From Collinsella sp. (lineage in GTDB: Bacteria; Actinomycetota; Coriobacteriia; Coriobacteriales; Coriobacteriaceae), in the NCBI GenBank assembly GCA_018382125.1, contig JAGZQO010000001.1, forward strand, positions 1 to 64,000: DNA of 64,000 nt, given 5' to 3'. A program made the translations under genes and the position numbers. The notes beneath the pieces are model-generated. The model did not search any database. It saw only the letters and a list, made by a program, of their open reading frames with translations, and was not told the DNA's origin. Shown in pieces: positions 59,800 through 64,000 of the stretch (position 1 is the stretch's first letter; every line of letters begins with the position of its first letter).

Positions 59800-60936
59800 A
59801 TGCGACTGCCCATGAATACCTCGCTTGCCACGCTCAAGCCCTCCGGTATCCGCCGAATCAACGCGCTCGCCGCCCAGCACCCGGGGTGCATCGCGCTTGC
59901 GCTTGGCGAGCCCGATTTTCCCACGCCCGATGTGATTAGCGCCGAGGTGACCGCCGCACTGGACCGCGGTGACACGCACTATCCGCCCAACAACGGGCGC
60001 CCCGCCCTGCGTGAGGCGTTATCTGCCTACATGGGGGACGCGGGCCTTACGTTTTCCGCCGATGAGGTCATCCTGACCGACGGTGCGACCGAGGCACTGT
60101 CGGCAACATTCATGGCTATGCTCAACCCCGGCGACGAGGTCATCATCCCCACGCCTGCCTTTGGCCTGTACGAGAGCATCGTCGTGGCCAACCACGCCAA
60201 GGCGGTCTTTTTGGATACGGAGCCTGCGCAATTCCAGATTGACGAGGACGCACTTCGTGCTTGCGTGACGCCGGCGACCAAGGCCATCGTCATCTGCACG
60301 CCCAACAATCCTACGGGTTGCATCCTCAACGCGGCTTCGCTCGACGCCGTGGCGCGCGTGGCAGAGCAGGCGGGCATCTACGTGGTCTGCGACGACGTAT
60401 ACAACCGCCTGGTTTATGTGGATGGTTACGAGCGCTTTGCCCAGCGTCACCCGGAGCTGCGTGAACAGACGGTAGTCATCGAGAGCTTCTCCAAGCCCTG
60501 GTCCATGACCGGCTGGCGCCTGGGCTGGCTCGCGGCAGCGGCACCCGTCATCGCCGAGATCGCCAAGGCTCACCAATACTTAGTATCGAGTGCCGTCTCC
60601 TTCGAAATGGACGCCGCAGCCCGAGCCCTGACCGTCGACCCAACCCCCATGCTCAAAGTCTACCGAGCCCGCCGCGAACGCGTACTCGCAGCCTTAGACG
60701 CCATGGGCCTCGACGTAGTAGAGCCCGCAGGAGCCTTCTACACTTTCCCGAGCATCAAAAAGTTCGGCCTAACCAGCGAAGACTTCTGCATCAAAGCCAT
60801 CAAAGAGGCAAACGTAGCCCTAGTCCCGGGAGACTGCTTCGGAACCGAAGGCCACATCCGCCTAAGCTATTGTGTTTCCGACCAAGATTTGGACGAAGGC
60901 CTAAATCGCCTGTCCACCTTCATTTCAACCTTATAG
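59800..60936 (+). CDS. PLP-dependent class I/II aminotransferase
   Basis: A 378-residue fold-type I aminotransferase of the AspC/AraT kind. Markers: ALGEPDFPTPD near 28-38, HYPPNNGRPALREAL, DGATEALSAT (PLP phosphate), NNPTGC (PLP Asn), VCDDVYNRL, and the PLP lysine in SFSKPWSMTGWRLGW. The amino-group donor is unclear. From about nucleotide 60570 to the stop, codon choice changes sharply (AAA, GAA, GTA, CTA, TTA, GGA, GCA frequent) compared with the first two-thirds of the gene. This suggests that the 3' part was exchanged by recombination. Start follows AAAGGAAC. Confidence 0.88.
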   Translation: MRLPMNTSLATLKPSGIRRINALAAQHPGCIALALGEPDFPTPDVISAEVTAALDRGDTHYPPNNGRPALREALSAYMGDAGLTFSADEVILTDGATEALSATFMAMLNPGDEVIIPTPAFGLYESIVVANHAKAVFLDTEPAQFQIDEDALRACVTPATKAIVICTPNNPTGCILNAASLDAVARVAEQAGIYVVCDDVYNRLVYVDGYERFAQRHPELREQTVVIESFSKPWSMTGWRLGWLAAAAPVIAEIAKAHQYLVSSAVSFEMDAAARALTVDPTPMLKVYRARRERVLAALDAMGLDVVEPAGAFYTFPSIKKFGLTSEDFCIKAIKEANVALVPGDCFGTEGHIRLSYCVSDQDLDEGLNRLSTFISTL

Positions 60937-60970
60937 CCCAACGGGACGCAACACATCAGTCCACCGACCC

Positions 60971-61232
60971 AAGCATTATGAGTGGGGGCGTCAGCCAACG
61001 AAAACCCGGGCTGCCCAAAGTCAACGCAGGCACGCGCCGCCGAAGGCCAGGCGCAAGGTTTCCGTAGATTCCGCACGAGCCGGAAAGCACTTAATGTGCT
61101 TTCCGAGCGAGCCCAGGACCTGACCGAGCGGAAACCTTGCGCCTGGCCTTCAGCGGAGCGTGCCGGATGGTGGAATTGTGTGCAGCCCGGTTTTCCGTTG
61201 ACCGACGCCGGGGTCCCCGCCATAATACTTTC
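60971..61232. repeat. ~260-bp nested inverted repeat upstream of rplJ
   Basis: Three nested pairings share nearly one centre. Outer: 60971-61014 with 61179-61232 (both contain GGGCTGC/GCAGCCC and CATAAT/ATTATG). Middle: 61029-61064 with 61129-61164, 36 bp with two mismatches, including 23 perfect bp at 61042-61064/61129-61151. Inner: perfect 10-bp stem CGGAAAGCAC/GTGCTTTCCG at 61081-61105. The outer right arm contains the rplJ promoter. Confidence 0.85.
61198..61226 (+). promoter_or_regulatory. Promoter of rplJL
   Basis: -35 TTGACC (61198-61203), 17-bp spacer, -10 CATAAT (61221-61226), inside the right arm of the large inverted repeat. Confidence 0.7.
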
Positions 61233-61377
61233 GGTTCACGCACGAATCCGCTGCCAGAGACAGCCGGCGCAAACGGGTCTTACCCGCGAGCTTAATGGGA
61301 TATCCCGCCAGCCGAGGTGGTCGAGTAGATATGTCTTCTCGCCCCCGTCGCTCATGCAGCGCGGGGGCTTTCTTTTT
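61233..61377 (+). ncRNA. Ribosomal protein L10 leader with attenuator
   Basis: The transcribed leader before rplJ contains GGGTCTTACCCGCGAGCTTAA and ATCCCGCCAGCCGAGG segments typical of the L10 leader. A terminator follows (GCCCCCG/CGGGGGC, 61341-61368, then TTTCTTTTT). Family knowledge: L10(L12)4 binds the leader and promotes termination, giving autoregulation. Confidence 0.75.
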
Positions 61378-61442
61378 GGACATGCCCCCGTCACGTCCTT
61401 GTGGCGGACCGTGCCCGGAAAGAATTCGAGGAGGTGTAATTC

Positions 61443-61964
61443 ATGCCCCAGCAGTACAAAATCGACAAGGTTGCAGAGATCGAGTCCCGTATCGCCGAGA
61501 ACGCCGGTCTGTTCGTCGTCAACTACAACGGTCTGACGGTTAAGCAGGCTCAGGAGCTGCGTCATCAGCTTCGCGAGTGCGGCGCCGAGATGAAGGTCTA
61601 CAAGAACAACCTGGTCAAGATCGCCCTCAAGAACCAGGAGCAGCCCGAGCTCGACGAGATTCTCGCCGGTCCCGTCGCTTATGTGTTCTACGAGTCCGAG
61701 CCGGTCGAGGCCGCTAAGGCCCTTAAGGACTTCTCCGCTAAGTCCAAGGGCGTCCTTGAGATCAAGGGCGGTATCTCCGACGGCAAGGCCGTTTCCGCTG
61801 ATGATGTTAAGGCTATCGCCGAGCTGCCCACCAAGGATCAGCTTCTCGGCCAGATCGCCGGTCTCATCTCCGGTTTCGCTCGCGACATCGCTGTCTGCGT
61901 CAACGGCGTTTCCTCTGGTCTCGCTCGTTCGATCCAGCAGGTCTCCGAGCAGAAGGCAGCCTAG
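61443..61964 (+). CDS. rplJ: 50S ribosomal protein L10
   Basis: Base of the L7/L12 stalk; 173 residues. The N-terminal rRNA-binding domain has NYNGLTVKQAQELR and YKNNLVKIAL; the C-terminal helix binds L12 dimers. Start follows GAGGAGGTG. It is followed by rplL but separated from rplKA by ~22 kb. Confidence 0.96.
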   Translation: MPQQYKIDKVAEIESRIAENAGLFVVNYNGLTVKQAQELRHQLRECGAEMKVYKNNLVKIALKNQEQPELDEILAGPVAYVFYESEPVEAAKALKDFSAKSKGVLEIKGGISDGKAVSADDVKAIAELPTKDQLLGQIAGLISGFARDIAVCVNGVSSGLARSIQQVSEQKAA

Positions 61965-62066
61965 TTGCTGTTTTCACCCGCGGCGGCAACGCCGCACCCC
62001 AGGCGCATTCGCGCTGTGTTTTAACTGATCTCCGTGCATCCGCACGGAAACCGAAAGGACTTAGAA

Positions 62067-62444
62067 ATGGCTAAGCTTACCACCGATGAGATCATCGATG
62101 CTCTTAAGGAAATGACCCTTCTCGAGGCTTCCGAGCTCGTCAAGGCTATCGAGGACACCTTCGGCGTTTCCGCCGCTGCTCCTGCCGCTGTTGTCGCCGC
62201 TCCCGCTGCTGGCGCTGCTGAGGCCGAGGAGAAGACCGAGTTTGACGTCGTGCTCGAGGGCTTCGGCGACAACAAGATCCAGGTCATCAAGGCCGTCCGT
62301 GAGCTCACCAACCTTGGCCTGAAGGAGGCCAAGGAGGTCGTCGAGGGCGCTCCCAAGGCTGTTCTCGAGGGTGCCAAGAAGGAGGACGCCGAGGCTGCCA
62401 AGGAGAAGCTCGAGGCTGCTGGCGCTGCTGTCACCCTCAAGTAA
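62067..62444 (+). CDS. rplL: 50S ribosomal protein L7/L12
   Basis: Stalk protein recruiting translation factors; 125 residues. The N-terminal dimerisation domain, Ala-rich hinge (about 38-55) and C-terminal domain ending LEAAGAAVTLK are clear, with GLKEAKEVVEGAP as signature. ATG 62067 follows GAAAGGA. Confidence 0.97.
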   Translation: MAKLTTDEIIDALKEMTLLEASELVKAIEDTFGVSAAAPAAVVAAPAAGAAEAEEKTEFDVVLEGFGDNKIQVIKAVRELTNLGLKEAKEVVEGAPKAVLEGAKKEDAEAAKEKLEAAGAAVTLK

Positions 62445-62471
62445 TCAGGCTTTCTCGCCAGATTTCTTTGC

Positions 62472-62506
62472 AGACGGGGTTCGCATTGCGAGCCCCGTCT
62501 TTTTTG
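62472..62506 (+). terminator. Terminator of rplJL
   Basis: Stem AGACGGGGTTCGC/GCGAGCCCCGTCT with TTTTTTG. Confidence 0.9.
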
Positions 62507-62758
62507 TTTTTCGGTCCCTCGACATCGGTAGCTCAAACTGCCATGTTCTGTGATTTGCGTCGTATCGGGCACCCTGCCGTTGGGCAATAAAATTGCACCA
62601 TTCGAGCAATAATTTGCGTTGACCTGCTGAAGAATTGTCTCTGCCTTGTAGCGACATATAGTTCCAGCGGTAAGATGCTTAGGTATCGCAATTTGGTCTG
62701 CGGCTGTGTGCCGCACGCATGGGGCGCTTTTGCGCCTGCGAAAGGATCTTTGAATAAC
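62507..62758. other. Upstream region of galU
   Basis: No gene seen. A TTGACC at 62619-62624 could be a -35 but no good -10 follows at 17 bp; the galU promoter is therefore not assigned. The ribosome site GAAAGGA lies at 62740-62746. Confidence 0.4.
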
Positions 62759-63667
62759 ATGAAGGCAATCATCCCCGCCGCCGGTCTTGGCACGCGTTTT
62801 CTGCCTGGCACCAAGTGCACGCCCAAAGAGATGCTGCCGGTGCTCGACAAGCCCGTCATTCAGTACGTCGTCGAGGAGGCGCTCGACCCCGAGGAAGTCG
62901 ACGACGCCATCATCGTTACTTCTCCCGGTAAGCCCGAGCTACTGAACTACTTCCAGCCCGATCGCTCGCTCGAGAACCTGCTGCGCGAGCGCGGCAAGAA
63001 CGCCTATGCCGATGCCGTCGCCCACGCTGGCGGTATGCCGGTCGACTTCCGCTATCAGTACGAGCCCAAGGGCCTCGGCCATGCTATTCGCTCTGCTGCC
63101 GACGCCGTGGCAGGGGAGAACTTCCTGGTTCTTCTGGGCGACTACGTTGTGCCTAACCGCGACATCTGCGACAAGATGCTCGCCGTTTCCAAGGAGCACG
63201 GTGGCGCTTCGGTTATCGCCGTCGCTGCTTGCTCGCCCGAGGAAGTCAGCCGCTACGGCGTTATCGCCGGCGAGCGCGTCGGTTCGCTCGAGGGCGCCGA
63301 GGGCGTTGCCGATGCCGAGCCGGGCGCTGTCTGGCGCATCGGCGGTCTGGTCGAGAAGCCCGCTCCCGAGGCTGCTCCGTCCAACCTGTACATCGTCGGC
63401 CGCTATCTGCTGAGCCCGCTGGTCATGGACCTGCTGGCAGATCAGCAGGCCGGCAAGGGCGGCGAGATCCAGCTCACTGACGCAATGGCCCGTTCGCTCG
63501 ATCGCGAGGCCATGTACGCGGTCGTCATCGACCCGCTGTCGGGCTACGACACCGGCACTCCCTCTGGCTGGATGGCCACCAACGCTCTCATGGCTGCAAG
63601 CGATCCTCGCTTTGCAAGCGCCTTCTGGGACGCCATCGACGAGCGCGGCGGCTTGATGCGCAAGTAA
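62759..63667 (+). CDS. galU: UTP-glucose-1-phosphate uridylyltransferase
   Basis: Makes UDP-glucose for glycolipids, polysaccharides and galactose metabolism. The 302-residue protein has the nucleotidyltransferase loop IPAAGLGTRFLPGTK, KEMLPVLDKP, GLGHAI and the metal Asp in LLGDYVV, plus ENP/KP-type LVEKPAPE. Start follows AAAGGA. Its position between rplL and rpoB is unusual. Confidence 0.95.
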   Translation: MKAIIPAAGLGTRFLPGTKCTPKEMLPVLDKPVIQYVVEEALDPEEVDDAIIVTSPGKPELLNYFQPDRSLENLLRERGKNAYADAVAHAGGMPVDFRYQYEPKGLGHAIRSAADAVAGENFLVLLGDYVVPNRDICDKMLAVSKEHGGASVIAVAACSPEEVSRYGVIAGERVGSLEGAEGVADAEPGAVWRIGGLVEKPAPEAAPSNLYIVGRYLLSPLVMDLLADQQAGKGGEIQLTDAMARSLDREAMYAVVIDPLSGYDTGTPSGWMATNALMAASDPRFASAFWDAIDERGGLMRK

Positions 63668-63687
63668 GCCTTCGGACATCGACATTT

Positions 63688-63722
63688 ACGGGCGCGGACC
63701 TCGGTTCGCGCCCGTTTTTTAT
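63688..63722 (+). terminator. Terminator of galU
   Basis: Stem ACGGGCGCG/CGCGCCCGT with TTTTTT. Confidence 0.9.
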
Positions 63723-63763
63723 AAGAGCTGCGATTGCCGGCTCTCTGTTCACAGAAAATATAT

Positions 63764-63775
63764 GAACAGATGTTC
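63764..63775. promoter_or_regulatory. LexA-box-like palindrome GAACAGATGTTC
   Basis: Matches the GAAC-N4-GTTC core of Gram-positive SOS boxes. It lies 190 bp upstream of rpoB and no SOS gene is adjacent; a chance match is quite possible. Confidence 0.3.
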
Positions 63776-63853
63776 GGTATACCACTATCTACCTGCGTGT
63801 TTTCTGTCGAAAAACTTTGCTACTCCAAAAACTCAATCGCGTCAAGGCTTTTC

Positions 63854-63881
63854 TTGCCCAACGGTCGGTACCTGATAAACT
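63854..63881 (+). promoter_or_regulatory. Possible promoter of rpoB
   Basis: -35-like TTGCCC (63854-63859), 16-bp spacer, -10 TAAACT (63876-63881). Confidence 0.45.
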
Positions 63882-63954
63882 ATTAGGTTGCGATAACTGG
63901 CGAAGCTATGCCTCGCCAACCCACCGAGCATTTCCGTGAAGGAGGAAAAACCTG

Positions 63955-64000
63955 GTGACCTACGCATACACTGCCACTGAGCGCAAGCGCGTCAGCTTCG
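63955..64000 (+). CDS. rpoB: RNA polymerase beta subunit, N-terminal fragment (cut by the window edge)
   Basis: Fifteen codons starting with GTG and containing ERKRVSF, the typical start of the beta subunit. GGAGG precedes the GTG. Position downstream of rplJL supports the call. Only the N terminus is visible. Confidence 0.8.
   Translation, partial: MTYAYTATERKRVSF

Overview
The window is high-G+C, densely coded bacterial chromosome. The organism is most likely a Coriobacteriia actinobacterium, and probably Collinsella. This rests on gene content and order, codon use dominated by GCC/CTG/GAG, a class-E-sortase-like LAATG anchor, a Lys/Orn-type rather than DAP-type MurE signature, and many short intergenic hairpin repeats. 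The genus is an inference; no database search was possible.

Layout. 1-780 holds remnants of tRNA 3' ends and a tRNA-Val. 782-12.8 kb is mostly co-directional housekeeping: asnB, murE, a HAD phosphatase, murI, rph, rdgB, dtd, veg-ispE, tRNA-Pro, tatA, greA, and a lysS carrying an extra tRNA-binding domain. 13.2-21 kb has a ThrE-type exporter, a DUF2798 membrane protein, and a 1479-residue acyl-CoA dehydratase activase-like protein with its TetR regulator and a palindromic operator. 21-28.5 kb has clpC, pepD, hipBA and mntP under a yybP-ykoY (Mn2+) riboswitch. 28.5-34 kb is a compact operon disA-ispD-ispF-cysS-rlmB-yacP. 34-35 kb is a gene-poor island of hairpin repeats among tRNA genes. 35-39.5 kb is the translation block tRNA-Tyr/Thr/Met-tuf-rpmG-tRNA-Trp-secE-nusG-rplK-rplA.

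The usual continuation (rplJ-rplL-rpoB) appears only at 61.4-64 kb. The ~22 kb between is an accessory segment: a phosphodiesterase plus a cytoplasmic ParB-like/BMP fusion protein, mscS, a cell-wall 5'-nucleotidase broken by an amber codon, an ABC importer, a WYL-type regulator, asnS, a PTS EIIA, an alpha/beta hydrolase, feoAB, an MFS exporter, a GH13 glycosidase, a hypoxanthine-DNA glycosylase, an unknown protein and an aminotransferase. galU lies between rplL and rpoB.

The most unusual signals are: (1) families of hairpins that start at or within a few bases of stop codons, with conserved loops and varying stems; (2) a ~260-bp nested inverted repeat whose right arm contains the rplJ promoter; (3) a run of inverted repeats at 34.1-34.8 kb; (4) the LysRS-Trbp111 fusion; (5) the ParB-like/BMP protein; (6) a codon-usage switch inside the aminotransferase gene next to the rplJ palindrome; and (7) a single in-frame stop in an otherwise intact 5'-nucleotidase.
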